64,000 bases of DNA from Lutjanus erythropterus (GCA_020091685.1 CM034613.1:3510845-3574844), one strand, 5' to 3'. Positions 1 to 14,300 are shown, counted from the first letter of the stretch. A program made the numbers and translations. The notes: generated by a model not told the origin, from the letters alone.

Positions 1-616
1 TCATGGGTACTGAATCAGTGGCTGTTAGCAATGCAGCTCCTTTTACGCGTGACTAAAACTACCTTTGTCAGCTCTGCTGGTATATAAAGCATGTACTAAC
101 CCGGTAAACATTGTTTTGAATTGAACCAGCAACAGACTGAATTTAATACTGATGGTCCAAAGCAGTGCCAAACATTGTATTATGAGAAATGATGTAGTCA
201 CTACCACAATAAACAGTGATGTCATAGGGAAGCTTAGAAAATGAACAAACTAGTTAGTGATGATGAATCACCAAAGTTATTTGTAGTCATCTACAGCTGA
301 CATCATCAGTTTCTTATAACCATGATCTTTCTCTAACCCTAAACAAGTAGTTTTGGTTGCCTAAACATGACTAGACATTAACTATAGAGGTTAAGAGGAG
401 AAGATCAGAAAATGCTCATATGAATGTTTTTCCTGATGGTTTTGGAGTTTTGACAGTTTTGAAAGGCACAGGCAAACAGGGTTGAGTAAGGGTTAGGGTT
501 GTGACCTAGGATTATGTGTTCTTGACAGGAAACCTTTTGTGGCCTTGCAAATAAAGACTGTTTTCAGTCATAGGCAAAGCCAAACATCTTGGTGATATTA
601 ACAGGGATAAGATCAG

Positions 617-880
617 GCACCTTTTAGCTCTGTGTTTAGTCAGTTAATCCTAACCTTAACTCAAACTCTGGGCTAACCCTTCCGCAGAGCAGTGCCAGCT
701 CAGTTTGTAGCCCAGAGCTATCCTTAGCTGTAAGAGGATTTAGAGTTAACTCTGGGATTCCTCAGCCCCTAGGCCTTTTCACAAACACCCAAGTTAACCC
801 AAGTTTAACCTAAGCCCTGGGCTACATGATTCACACTGCACTTCTACTAGCCCAGGGTTAAACGACTGTTGGAAAAGGCA
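617..880. repeat. dispersed repeat, copy without insertion
   Basis: The sequence beginning GCACCTTTTAGCTCTGTG resembles 928-960 followed by 1737-1880. Both copies share the Ala/Ser-neutral motif order TAACCTTAAC, GGGCTAACCC, GAGCAATGCCAG-like and AGCCCAGAGCTA. This copy keeps the unfilled version of the site where an hAT element landed in the other copy. Ends are approximate. Confidence 0.55.
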
Positions 881-960
881 ACTAATATTATTCTAGAATG
901 CCCCATTTCAGCCCCACTTTACACTGGCACCTTTTAGCCCTGTGTTAAGTTGATTAACAC

Positions 961-1728
961 TAGACTTGCACCAATTAATTAGCAATGCTCGGAATTGGGC
1001 CGGTTTTCACATGACCGGCCCTGACCGGTGACCAGCCGGTCAACATCACACACGTGTTCTGCATGATGGTCACATCATGCGCGCAGCAGACAAAATTACT
1101 GTGATATCACCACAGCGCTGATAACAGCTACAAACACTCAGACACATGCTTGCTTGAAGATGGTGTTGCCGACAGATTCCAAGAACAGGATAAAGACAGA
1201 CAGTCTACAACAGAGCAGCTGACAATGTCGCAAAACAGCCGTAAACTCTCTAGCTCTTCAGGCTAATGTTAGCCAGCAGCAGACTGTCGTTTAACTTCTG
1301 CATCTGTTTTTCTCACGGCAAAGTTTTACTGCAGCAATCAGTTGCACCGCATCAGTCTCTGGTTTGTTTACATCTGCTTCCACAGGCGATCACGTGAAAT
1401 TGCGTCCCTCGAAATCCCGCGAGATTCCATGATCTCGTCACGTTCACCTGATTCATAATCTTACTATAAAACTATAATACGGCCTGGCTGTAACCTGGAG
1501 GTCTTTGGAGAAAATTTAAATAGTATTTAATGAATATTTAATAGTCAGTGTTTTATTATGAACATCCAATTTAATTTTTACAAGAAAAGTTTAAAAAATG
1601 TTTGTGAATGCTGTCAATTACAGTTCTTAGAAAGACTGAAAATCGGAAATGGCCGAAATCGGAATCGGCAGGTCAGACCCTTCAAAAAATCAGAATCGGC
1701 CAAGAAAATTGAAATCGCTGCATCTCTA
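961..1728. mobile_element. hAT-type MITE with 8-bp target duplication
   Basis: The 768-bp element begins TAGACTTGCACCAATT and ends AATCGCTGCATCTCTA. The ends are imperfect inverted repeats with pattern TAGA..TGCA.C.ATT. It is flanked on both sides by ATTAACAC (953-960 and 1729-1736), a perfect 8-bp target-site duplication, as expected for hAT transposons. It has no transposase reading frame and sits inside another dispersed repeat, so it is the younger insertion. Confidence 0.85.
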
Positions 1729-2119
1729 ATTAACACTAACCTTAACCCAAAACCGAGGCTAACCCTGCTCTGGAGCAATGCCAGCAAGGCCCAGGCTAGT
1801 CAAAGTTAGCCTGCTAGGAATGTGCCAGGATTGTGGCAGTTTTTCACACTGCATATTCTTAGCCCAGAGCTACCTTTAGCTCTCAGCTCCTGACTCTGGC
1901 TGGTTTGGCCACCTCTGGACATGGTCTGGCAGACTGGATGTTATTGTTGTATCACACTGTTGTCATGTTGGTGATTACAAGTTTTTTCTTATCCACATAC
2001 CAATCACAGCAGGTGTGAATAGGGTCCCCCAGAATACATGTATGAGTTGGTGTTTGACAGAAGACCTCTACTTTGTCGTGATGTACTTTTGCCATGAAGC
2101 TGTAAACCTGTGTATAGTG

Positions 2120-2300
2120 TGTTTGTGTCTCCATCTGTCTGTCCTCTCTCCCTCTCTCTCATTCAGTGTCTCTGTGCCTGCCACGTCACTCCTGGTCCTG
2201 CCACTAACTGGGTCTCTCCCTCTTTTTCCTCCCTCTCTTTAAACGCTACCTCTTTTACTTCACTACTTCCCCTCCATCACCCCCCCGCCCCCTCCTACCT
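2120..2300. repeat. pyrimidine-rich low-complexity stretch
   Basis: This is a CT-rich tract on the + strand with short C runs near 2280. Overlapping open frames translate to Ser/Leu/Pro-rich peptides, an artefact of composition. No gene is supported. Confidence 0.6.
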
Positions 2301-2983
2301 CGCTGCACCGGTGTCTAAGTGTAGCACTGTCCACTGCATGGAGTGTGCCGCTGTCTGCAGGTTGTATGGTGGTGATATTTAAGGCTGCATGCAACCAAAG
2401 GGGGGATGGAGGTTGTATTTAAGATTTCTTTTTTGACCATCCGTAAGAGATGGGATAGGTTAAAGCGTCAATCCGGTATTGGTGGGAACTGTTGGTGGGA
2501 ACACTAACTTTTAAATGTGACTGTTCCTCTGATACCGGATAGTGGCTTTAAGTGACGTGGCTAGAGTGAAGATGATTTCCTGCACTACACACTTGTTTAT
2601 CAGTCCTCCTGAATGTTAAATATTACTTCTACAGTAGCTACAGTATATTTGAACAAGGCACCAATTATGTTGTTATATAACAAAATGCAGCAGCAGCTCA
2701 GGGTGTATGGATGCATTTAATATAACGCCATATGTGATTCAGCTGTTGCGATGCAGCTCTGCTCGGCACTGTATGAGTCATAAAAAGGCCCAGAGGAGAG
2801 CGGCTATAAACGGCAGCATGTACAGTCCCTACTCAAAAACACATAAAACACATATTTCTGTCACACACAGGGCACAATTTTTATCAAATCACTTTGGGAA
2901 AGCAGTGCGGCGACAGCTGTTTGAAATGTCTGCTTACAGCTGTGCTCACTGAGCTGAGATTCTTACTGAGACATGCAGCTGTC

Positions 2984-3811
2984 AAGAGCCTGACAGATAT
3001 TGGATTTTTTGGGGCCAACGCTAATACCGATATTAGGGAGTAAAAAAAAAAAATCCAGATATTGATATATCGGCTGATATTCTTTATAGAGAATATATTA
3101 TACAAAATACAGAATATATACATGAAAATACATTTTTTACAAGTGGCCAACACTTGTGACAAAGACATACTTGAAACAGGATATTTTTAAATTTTAACAA
3201 TAAATTTTATTGTCCAAAATTTGACCAAGGCACCAAAACAGTCAACTTTCACTGATATTTTTAGTATAGATAGTATAAATAACTATAAAGAAAATAACTA
3301 GCAATGCATGAGAAATATCAGGGCCGATATATTATCGGCCAATATTGGCCTATCCAGCTATATTGGACTGTATCTGTATCAATGATAATATGGCTGTAAT
3401 AATATCTGATTTGACAGATCATGAATAAAGAATTTAATTTGACTTCTTAGGCACAATGCTCTATAACAGCCAAAGTATATTAGTGAAGTTTTTGATGTAG
3501 AACTGTTTGATGTCAGAACTTTTAGGAGTATCGAGAAGCAAGTGAGAAGCAAGTAAGAAAAACCAAATAAATAATAATAATAAAGCAAAACATATGACCC
3601 TGAATTAAGAAAAAGTATCAAATTTACATAAAATGTTGCCCATGAGGCTACAAATAAACATGATCTGAAATAGGATCTGTTAAAAAATTTAAGTTTTCAT
3701 ATTGGCACATATCGGACAATTTATATGCTGATATCAAAATAGATGATTGTTGCTGTGATAGACAAATATCGGCCCAATATATCGGTCGACTGATATATCA
3801 GTCAGGCTTTA
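2984..3811. mobile_element. hAT-type MITE rich in TATCGGCC motifs, 8-bp target duplication
   Basis: The 828-bp element has ends AAGAGCCTGACAGATAT and ATATCAGTCAGGCTTTA, which are imperfect inverted repeats. CAGCTGTC flanks it exactly on both sides (2976-2983 and 3812-3819). Multiple ATATCGGCC/GGCCGATAT motifs lie near both ends. No transposase is present. The flanking duplication and end structure support an hAT origin. Confidence 0.82.
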
Positions 3812-4349
3812 CAGCTGTCTCACAAAGTGCAGCAAACAGAAGCAGAAACACAGTCAGACAGGTTATGAACAAACCCCAGACTAACTAAATTTGAGCCTGA
3901 GTCTAATCTAATCTGAGTACACTCCCAAACAGATGTTCACTCAGACAGCTATGGACACTACAGACAAATATTAGGCTAGCTCTGTTTGGACTACTTTCTT
4001 AGTCCACTTGGAGTATGCAGTCACAAACAAATGGTAGCATAGTGGCCACAAAGACAAGCCGTGGAAAAGTCTGGGTGGTCGCAATAATTTGGAGGTCTGT
4101 GGAAGTCTGCACAGAGGCTACGCCTTCACCCTCAGATGACAAAATTCATCAAACTCATTTCAGTGAAATTCTGGGAACAGTTGGCACCAGTTTATTTTTG
4201 GAAAGGCAAAACTTTCACCAAATCAGCAAAGACTAAGCAGGTTTTTCATTTAGTGACTGAATGGACACTTTGCTGATGTAATAGTACTTATTTTTTGTTG
4301 ACTCTTGCAATGCATTACAAAGTTTTGTAATGAAGTCTTGCTGAAACAG

Positions 4350-4938
4350 CTGACTCTTTCTAAGTCCTGTCCGTTTTTCTTATGTACTCCAATAACAGTT
4401 GCACAAGCTTGGTACTCAGCAGAACCTCGGTCAACTTTCTTGTTTCCTGTACATAGGTTTATGTTACATGCAGAGCTTGACTATGTTGAAAGGAAAAACA
4501 GATTTTTTAGATGGCTAAAAGATGTTGTAAAAGTGATATACTGTATATAGTCACATGTTAAGTTAGCTAATGTTAGCAAAATGCTAGCTAAGGATTTCTG
4601 TAAATTAGCTAGTTAGTTAGCTAGCATTTTGCTAACATTAGCTATCTGATGTAACTAGCTAGCTAACGATTGATGTAGACTAGCTAGCTAGTTACCTAGT
4701 GTTTTACTAACTTTAGCTAACTTAGCATGTGACTATAGGCCATTTCACTTTTACAGGTCCCAGGCAACATCTTTTAACCATCTTCAAAATTTGTATAGAC
4801 TAGATGAGCCTAGCATAGCATATCTAAAAACAGGAAACAGGAAAGAAGAAAGTCGGCCGAGGGTCCGTCAGGTACCAGTCTTGCTCATCTCTTATTGGAG
4901 CATAGAGCAAAAATGGGAGGGACTTAGGAAGGGTCAAT
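4350..4938. mobile_element. fold-back (long inverted repeat) element
   Basis: The left arm (about 4350-4575) and right arm (about 4700-4938) are inverted copies. TTTCTAAGTCCTGTCC at the left pairs with GGGAGGGACTTAGGAA at the right, and the arms share GTTTCCTGT/ACAGGAAAC and AGTCACATG-type blocks. The centre is a GCTAGCTAA/TTAGCTAGC palindromic tract. Related arms occur near 17025-17300, 42880-43240 and 46235-46780. The superfamily is not recognised. Confidence 0.7.
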
Positions 4939-5360
4939 TAAGCAATTTGTCTATTCTCATAAAAAATGATCACCATTAATTTTGAGAATTATTTAACCCG
5001 TTTGTCAACCAAAAACTTTGTTGGTTTCAGCTTCTTAGCTGTGATGATTTGTTGAGGTTGCAATGAGCATTTGTTGCTATTCTTGAAAATTTTAGACTAA
5101 ACAATTAATAAACAAAATGAAAGATTGATCGATAATGAAAACAATCATTAATTGCCTCAGGCGTTGGTATACATCACCTCTGTGAATTTGACAGCTGCAC
5201 TGATCGAGCACATTAAAGCCACTCCAGCCACGTCGCTTGCCAGTTTGGTATCTGACTGCACAGCTGCCTCTGAGCTGCTGTGCGTCGGCCTTCAGCGCGG
5301 TGATGTGTTCAACAAGCCTAACTGAACTGATCTTTCCCTCCCTCGTTCCTCCTGCTTCAG

Positions 5361-5384
5361 ATGATGGTCAATAGGACTACTGAG
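5361..5384 (+). CDS. ank2: ank2 microexon MMVNRTTE (end of ankyrin repeat 6)
   Basis: This 24-bp exon encodes MMVNRTTE, the known linker between repeats 6 and 7 of mammalian ANK2. It is bounded by the acceptor TGCTTCAG and the donor GTATAC, and both borders are phase 0. Skipping it keeps the frame and would shorten the repeat 6 tail by eight residues. The open frame running on from it is intronic read-through. Confidence 0.93.
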
Positions 5385-8300
5385 GTATACACACGCTCAT
5401 TTAATTCTCCACAGATTCACAATACAGTCCCATCCCTTTGTTATTTCTCTTTTCTTTTCTTCCACCATTTATGTTTTCACCTCCACAGCACTGCATGGAA
5501 GGAACCATTTGGTTTATTTCCCCACAGTTTCTGTTGGTTTGGTTTAATAAGAGGTCATGCACGGCTGACACGAATGGCCAAGCTGCTGCCGTGTGTCCTG
5601 CGCTCAGGCACCACAGTCTGCTTATCTTTAGTTTTTATTTATTCATACGTCTGTATGCATTTACATTCCTTTTTTTTCAGTTTATATTAATTTATATTTA
5701 AATATTTTTTGTCACCAGCTGAGACCTTTTGTTTTCTGTCATAGAAATATCTCTAAACAACATCATTACTGAGATGTATGGTTTATTGATTTATTTCAAA
5801 TGATTACATTTTCCTCCTGTAAGGTTTTGATTTGGTGAATACTGTGATGCATTTAGGAACAGCTATGAATGTCTGCCTTGTAATTTTGTCTGTTTATGTT
5901 GTGTTGCATGATTTCAAGAAATGCACTATGAACTAGATACTTTAAGCGGTATTGTTTAAATAATTGCAAATATTACAATATACTGCATACAATATAATTC
6001 CTCATGTATGAAAGGCCATTGCTGCCAAAATAAAAATGAAATAATTTACTCAAAGTGAAATTTAACTTTCCATCTGTGTGCCCATCATATATGACAAAAT
6101 TTTAATTCAAATGATAAGAAATGTTCACATTTGAAAAGTATGGACACTTATTACTGCCACACCAGACCTGTTATAACAATGTAATATTTATGTTATTACA
6201 GCATGACACCTTCCAAATTATAATGTGATTATTTATTGTTATAACAAAAATTGTTTGACATTATAACATGTTAACTTAGATTGTTTTACTGTAATATGAA
6301 GATACAAGTTACTGTGTTATAATGTGGAGAAAAAAAAGTCTTGATTGAAACATTTCACGTTATAATGTTATGATGTATATTGTTATAATGTAACATAAAG
6401 ATTTAAGTTATCACATTATAATAAACGTGATCATGTTATAACATAAAAAAATCTGTTTTGACATTAAATATGTCATTTTAGTACATGATAACTTCACTTT
6501 TTACATTTTAACATAAAGATATAAGCTATCACATAATAACAAAGTAGTCATGTTGTAACATTAAATGTTTTATGTTATATCAATAAATTATCATGTTAAA
6601 ACATGAAATATTATAGCAAAATAAAGAGCATATTGTTACAAGAAAATTTTATTTCAACATGATCAATTTCTGCGTCGTAATAATGTGAAAATATCTTAAA
6701 AACATCTTGTTGTGATACTGATCCATTTTTCTTGTTCTGGTGTGGCAGCAATATGCTGTCATAGAAAATGTATATGCATTTTTAGATGTCAGATTAAAAA
6801 TTGAATTTTTTTTCTTAACATATTTAATGCACACACAAATGGAAAGTTGAGAGTGATGGAATGATTTTGTTGTAATATTGACAGTCCTGGTCTTCCATAC
6901 ACAACAGCTTCCTGATTAAGTATTTCAAATGCATGCATTTCTATAGAAGATATTTAAATTATTGTTATATAACCTGTACTATTTTTACTCCTACAAACAA
7001 TACAAATCAGTAATGGCATGGGAAGCTCAGACAGCTGTAAGAATATGACCTGCTTGGCCAAAGACTTGAGCAGCATGTTGCATCCACGCTACCTTAATTT
7101 GCACCATTCTAAGCTTTTGACTGTGTAAAGTTTTTAAACCATCACGTTAGTCACTGTATTCTTCACACTTTTGTAAACGACTTTTTCACATTAAATCGGA
7201 CCACACTTACAGAATGGCAAGGTAAGGCAAGAATTTCACAATTACTCCAACCTGCTCTGCAATCTCTAACTTCTCTCATATATCTCTCATTGCTAACTCT
7301 GATAACTTCTCTGATGTACAGTTAACATAGTGCACTTTGGTGTTGATCAGAAATGTACCCTCCTCGTCATGTGACACGATATGATTTTATTATAATTTGG
7401 TGTGGTTTGGGTAGCCAATATTGTTTGTCCATCTTCATGTCAATCTTGACGACAATCTGTGTGTACTGTACATCTATTTGTTCTGCTTTTGTTTCCGTCT
7501 TTTTCATTTCAGTTTTGTTTTTTGAAGCAGAGGAAAGTTCTTCCTTTACTTTTCTTTCTGTGGTTGATAACCTGCATGGAGGTGACGTGTCGGAGTGTGT
7601 TTTGGGGTTGTGTGTATGGGTGCTACATATTTTGACTTAAAAATGTTTTATATATAGAATTTCCTTTTCTCCCGTGACTTTTGTTTTCTTTGCTTTAAGT
7701 TTATTTTTCGTTCCACCTGTGATGCTTGATGCGACTGCTGCATGCTGGGAAAACTAAAGATGGAGACTTTCGAGTAAAGGTTCAAGGACCCGAGTAAAGG
7801 CTCAAGTCTGACCTCTCTGCTCCTTTGTGTGTGTCCGTTTCTTTCCTGTCTATCTTGCAGAGTGGATTCACCCCCCTGCATATCGCTGCCCACTATGGCA
7901 ACGTCAACGTGGCCACACTTCTACTGAACCGAGGGGCAGCAGTCGACTTCACCGCAAGGGTACGAGTCCACACTAATGAGCACCTTTATTTAGTTCTGAT
8001 CAGTGCATTGAAATTTGGAAACCTGTGCAAACTGTCTCAAAAAATACAGAACACATTTTACCACTTTGCCACTCAGCTCTTATCTTTTCGAGATCTTAAT
8101 GGAAGATGTAAACACTTTGTCTGAATAAGTTCTGATGTAGTTAACATCTAACTCACATGACCGATCAGCTGTTTCCTCACGGCTCAATAAAACACACACG
8201 ATCGCTCTACACAGATCTGATGGAGCCTTCATTAATACATGAAAAATACATGAAAATGAACAGAAGTGGCTGATTTCTGTCATGTTTTCTACATTTCCAT

Positions 8301-11300
8301 GGTATCTTGTTGCGCCCTCTTCTTCTGCGATGGTGTAATGGTATCACCTACTGCTTATTTTGATAAACCAACTCTTAATAATTGCATAACCGTAGGCGAG
8401 GCATTCACTCGCATTTTTGTTTGCTGACTTACTTCATTTGGATGGAAACTTAGCTAATATATTTTAATTAACTGATAGAATCTCTTCACAGAAGGTGTTT
8501 CAGCCTTTTTTAATTGTCTGACAACAGATATGCATCATGCAATGGCTCGCATTTTACTACTTTTTCTTCAGCGGTTTCACAGTTTTCCAATTGGAGAATT
8601 GGTGCCACGTGGCAGTGCTTATTTAACTTACACTACTGAGCTGTAGTGGACAGAAACAGGCATTCCCTCACATTTTCTTTGGCTAACCCACTCAAAATTC
8701 TGTTAAATTTGCGATGCACTTGGATGCAAACACAGCTTGGTGTTTTAATTGCCTCTCAGATACTCTTCACAGAAGGCGTAACAGCCATATTTAGTTGTCT
8801 GACAAAAGACACGCTTCGCGCAATGGCTTGCATTTCACTCATGCTATTCGCATGTTCACATACAAGGTTACGCTTCAAGTTTTATTCTCTTCTGTTTTAT
8901 TTTTTGTGACCCCAGCAGTGGTGGACAGTAGTAAAGTACATTTACTTGAGTACTGTACTTATGTACATTTTTTGAGTATCTGTACTTTACTTGAGTATTT
9001 GTTTTTTTGGAAACTTATTACTTTCACTCCACTACATTTCAAATACAAATATTGTACTTTTGACTCCACTACATTTCTAGGAAGGTTGTTGTTACTTTTC
9101 GACTGAGCTTTGAAGTCAGCTGTTGGTGTTTTTCTTTTCTAAAATGCAGTTGGTCACATGACGTGTTCCTCACAGAAGGAAACCAATCACAGTAGCTCCT
9201 CTGGATTGATGTAAAAGTGGAAATACATCTTCCAGGTGCTCTTTTTAACAAGAACAAGCAAACTCTCCCTCTTTCATTCAAACAAAAAGTGGTAATGGTG
9301 ACGGCAGGAGAAAGACAAAATTAAATCTCAAGATGTTATTATAATTATTCATTATTCCAGGTAGCTTTTAAAGTTGGATTGTTTTTATCGGGGTGAAAAA
9401 TACCACATAATTCATGTATATATACTGCCTCTGAAGACAGAAAGAAATCTCAGTTATTTAACAGACTTGGAGAACAACTTATAGTCGACTTCAATCTACT
9501 TTTCATGATGTGATTTTAATACAGTTACATCAGAAAATGACAACAGCTGTCCTTTTTGTTTTTGATTGTATTTCTATGTTGAAGTGTTTATAGGTGTTTC
9601 TATAGACTTTGTGTAGCAGAGTGGTTCTACATGCTGTTCAGTGCTTCATTAGATGGTTTCAGAGAGTTACAAGCTTCTGTAAATGCATCATGAAAACAAT
9701 ACAGCATGTATCGATATTAGAAAATGTATTTTATAATTTGTACTTTTGAATACTTAAGTATTTTTAAAAACAAGAACTCTAGTACTTTAACTTGAGTAAA
9801 ATTTTGACTGAGCAACTTTCACTTGTAGTTGAGTAATATTTGACCAGGAGTATCTATACTTTGACTCAAGTACTGGGGTTGAGTACTTTGTCCACCACTG
9901 GACCCCAGTGATTGTGTGTTGGACGCCACAGTTCTTTTTTTCTTTTTATAATGTGTCAATCTCCTGCAGCTTCTGTACCAGACATGTTAATAGATGTAGT
10001 ACACAGTTATCAAATCTCAGTCCTCGTATCCCCTCTGTCATCTCTTTCTCCTGAGCCCACAGATCCACCAGTACTCACACACACAAAGACAGCCGTCTTC
10101 AAGTATTATCATATTTTAACTGAGGCTTTGAAAAGGCCTCACCCCTCACTAACTCAGCGGCACACGTTACTAACTTTGATTTCTGGCCTCTCAGATGTGG
10201 ATTTGTTCCCTTCAATCACTATAATCCTGAAAACAAATTCTGATGTTCTATTTTTATCCATGTGAACAGTGTGGATAAAAATAGCTCTTTTCTCACCTCT
10301 GCATGAAAAAAAAGAAAAACACATCTCACGCTGTGCAAAATAAGTAGAGTTCAGAAGCATTTCTGCTAAGCCTCAAGGGAGTGCTTGTGTTGCTAACAAG
10401 GAGGCTGCAGGGATTTTTAAAATCTTGTGTGGTTCAAAGGTCTGAGAGAATGCACTCATCCTCTGCCTGTGTAATCAAGACAAAATTCTTCAACAAAAAT
10501 ATCTTAAAGAGTAGAATAAAATCTCAGCAGAAGAAGCAAACCTGCCTACCACAGTGTAGACCAACTTATAACACAAGATAACATTCAAATGTGTATTGAT
10601 TTTATTTTGAATGAAATATGTTTAATTAGTTAGCTGATTAGTTGATGAATTAGATCTGCTGTGTTCTGTCATGTCTTTATAGTAAATTCTCTTTAAGGCA
10701 GTGTATTGCTGTCACACCAGAAAATGAAAAACAGATCAGTATCATATTATAATGTGAAAATATTCATGTTATTAAAACATATACAGTGCAAACTTATTAC
10801 GATTTGAGAAGATATTTTCACATTATTATGATAACATGAAACTTTTCTTGTTATTACAATATACTATTCATCTCAACAAGATAAATTGTATATATAACAA
10901 TATACATTTCTTGCTGTAAAGTTCTAACAGTTTGTTGTTATGTTATTGTGCATGAACACATCTTGTGTAGATACAGACGCAGGACAGAATATTAAAATGC
11001 AAACATTGTTACTTCATTTTTATCAGTCAAAACTCACTGACAGTCATGTCTCGTCCCTCCTGTAGAACGGGATCACTCCTCTACACGTGGCGTCCAAACG
11101 TGGCAACACTAACATGGTCGGCCTGCTGCTGGACCGAGGCTCTCAGATTGATGCTAAAACAAGGGTGAGTATCACGGAAAACACAACTATGGTTTCTTAG
11201 TTGTGAATCTTTTTTTTTTTTAAACAATATTTTTGTTGAGAGTTTAATCATAATATCAATGAACAAACATCAATATACACACATTCACAAAGACAAAGGA

Positions 11301-14300
11301 AGTAGAACAAAATAGAATAATAATATCAATAAATGAAAAATAAATGGTTGTAAATAAATTTAAATATATAAATAAGTAAAAGAGTGATTAAATAACAAAT
11401 ATCAATACAATAAAATAAAAAACTCTTTCTGTCTGTCAACCTGTCCAGCCTAAGACATGTCAACAACTCCCTTGTCCACAGTCTAAGTGATGGTGGTTTT
11501 ACATTTTTCCAACATAGTGCAATCATTCATCTCGCATGAAGAAGTCCAGAATCAATCATTTTTGTTTGCTTTGTTGTTCTAAAAAAGTTTACATGTTTAA
11601 AGCCTCAATAAAATGTTACTTTTAACCATCTGCGAGAAACATTTCAGCACGTTTTCCCCAAAAATACCTGTGTCTTTGGGCGGTTGCATAAGCATCAAAT
11701 CAAAGTTTCCCTTTGATTCAGGCACTTAACACAAATATCAGGAATGCCTCATTAAACACTTATACTGAAGCAATTTTAATCTTGTATTAATTGCATGTTT
11801 TTGAGCTTTTATACAAACCATTTCCCAGTTTTCCTCACATGAGACATGGTGTCTCTGTTCTCCACGCATTTAATCAAATGTTTTTCCAACAAGTTATAAA
11901 ATCTAGATATGTTTCTTTCCATCTAAATTGTTAAGTGTAATTTCCTCAGTAGCTGATAGCAGAGGTATGACCATCGCTATCTCATATTTTGATGCCAGCT
12001 CCTTATTTACAAATATTTTAAAAATATGTTCAGGGAATTTGATACTTCTGACAAAATTATTCAAATGCAAAAAAGTTGCCCTCCAAATAAAAGTTCCCTG
12101 TTTTCCCCAGATAGGAGTAAATTGTGCTTCACAGTTTTTGAACTGTAGTTGGAACATCCTCAAGAAAAACTACAACACAACATGCATCTTTTTCCGTCTC
12201 TCTTTGTTGTCAAGTTTCTCTCTCCACAGGGGTCAAATGTTTCTGCTGTTGCATCCAAAACACGAGCAGCTCACTGTGATCACGTCCGTTAGAGAGGACA
12301 GATGTGAAAATGAGCTTAATGCTGTTGTTTTCAGTTGAGCAGGACCTCAGTGGGTCAGTGGATTAAAATCAGTATCACAGTGGATGGACAGGCTGACCTC
12401 TGCGTGGTGTTGTTTCGATGTCTGCCAGATAGCAGGACTGTCATTAGATTCATTAGCTGGATTTTATTCTAACCACCCTACAACATCCAGCCCGGGTCCA
12501 TCACTGGTTACACCTGCATCTGAGTTGTTTTTTCCAGGTTAAGACACTCACCTCACCTGACTGAACCACTGTTGTTCGTTCTGCAGGATGGTCTGACTCC
12601 TCTTCACTGTGCGGCTCGGAGCGGACATGACACATCTGTGGAGCTGCTGCTGGAGAGAGGAGCACCCTTACTGGCCAGAACCAAGGTGTGTCACATGACT
12701 ATACACCTTTTAAGAGTCACTTTTTCAAACTCTGTCATATTAGCTGCCTCAAAGTAGTGAGTGTCCAGTGAGTCATAATGCCCTAACATCATGTTGTATA
12801 TAGACTGAATCAGAATGTGGGTCTTTTGGCTTTAAACCTATTTGTGGTGCGACAAGAACTTTTTAAAGGTACAGTTTGACATTTTGAAAAATAGTACATA
12901 ATTGTCACGATTTGTATTTTTTTTTTTTTAATCAGATGAGAATATTGTGGTTTAAAAGCTGTTAACTTTGGATATGCTTCATAAACAATGACAGCATGTG
13001 GACTCAAGTCACATCGCTTGGACTCAAGTCAGACCCGAGTCACAGATTTAATTACTTTAGGTACGACTTGACAAAATCAGCAAAGGCTTGCAGCTCGACT
13101 TGGACCAATGACCCACCAATGACTCGTGATGTCAACTGGACTTGAACCTTTTGACTTACTTGATATCTTCCCCCAGGCCCAAAGATTAAAAAGTGTTATT
13201 TAAGACGTGTGAATCCACAAATCAATAACTAACATTAACACTATTCTTTCTCTCTGGGTCCACTTAATTCCCCAGATCCACTTTGTTTAAATCAGTCTGA
13301 CAGTATCCAATCAAGTTGCAGGAGAGAAACATGAAGCGCCAGTTGGAAAAAATCATTTTGTTTATGTACAAATGTGGTGTGGTGGTGACCTGATTAAGAC
13401 TAAGGATTTATCGATCTTGACTTGGGACTTGCAAAACAATGACTTAGTCCCCTCTCTGTTCTGTTCATATATAGTAGGAAGGCTACTGCTGGAAGTCTTG
13501 ATTGATTAGTAGCGTGCTCATTAACAAGATACAACACGTGAATAAGACAGCTTCAGAGTTTTTGGACAGTATATTGTTGCACCTTTGACAAAACTACTCT
13601 GTTCCTCTTGGTTCCCCTGCTCCTTGGCTATTTGCTAAGCTAGGCTAAAAATGTCCATATACCCACTGTAGCACTGTGTTTTATCAATGTTCTCATCTGA
13701 TTCAGGGTAAGACAGCATTTCAAGTGTTATGTTTCATTTCAGCAGTAATAAAATAAAAACAAAACAATTTATAGCTGCACATTTGACATGTTATTGTCCT
13801 GTAAAACTGATATTGCTAATGTGTTAGCAAGCAATTGCCTATTAACACATCCAGCAGTCAGAGCACCACCTGTTAAATGTAAGTCCAAAATTCACTCTCC
13901 TTTCAGCTCTGTGTTGGTCTCCACCATCCTGTGAAAAATATCTGGCTCTTTAGCTGCTAACCGCTACACTATGGTAACAAGCTAGTTGCTAACTGGGGGT
14001 TTATTGCTCATAAAAAGGGCACACTCCTGAACTGAAATGAAAAAAGACTTGCAAAACTCAATGTTTAGGACTCTGGACTTGAATGCAAAGACGTGGGACT
14101 TACTTGTGACTTGTAAATCAATGCCACCTCTGTCCTGTTCATATACAGTAGTAAGGTTACTGGTGGAACTCTACTGTGAACAAATCACATATTTCAGAAA
14201 GTTCAGAAAGAAGCAGTGATGCATTCACAGTCCACAGCCTCACAGTCATTCATCATTTATTTATCTCCAATGAACTAAATGATCTCTGTTTCACGTTGCA

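Larger units (their letters stand above)
1..5360 (+). other. intron upstream of microexon MMVNRTTE (partial)
   Basis: No ankyrin-repeat exon is visible on either strand; repeats 1-6 must lie further upstream. The stretch holds two copies of a dispersed repeat (about 617-880 and 928-1880), two hAT-type elements, a pyrimidine-rich stretch near 2120-2300 and a fold-back element near 4350-4938. Short open frames here show no codon bias or recognisable domain. Confidence 0.8.
7960..11065 (+). other. intron
   Basis: It holds a complete hAT-type element (8916-9900), a diverged direct repeat pair (about 8486-8560 and 8770-8840) and a palindrome-rich element near 10698-10940. No coding sequence is recognised elsewhere. 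Confidence 0.75.

Noticed and set aside
1558-1809. 83-residue open frame
   Set aside because: It overlaps the hAT-type element end and the dispersed repeat; there is no similarity to a protein family.
5361-5690. A 109-residue frame starting at the MMVNRTTE microexon
   Set aside because: Only the first 24 bp are coding; the donor GTATAC follows and the rest is intron read-through.
10154-10360. Short antisense frame near 10.2 kb
   Set aside because: AT-rich intron sequence without domain, splice or start support.
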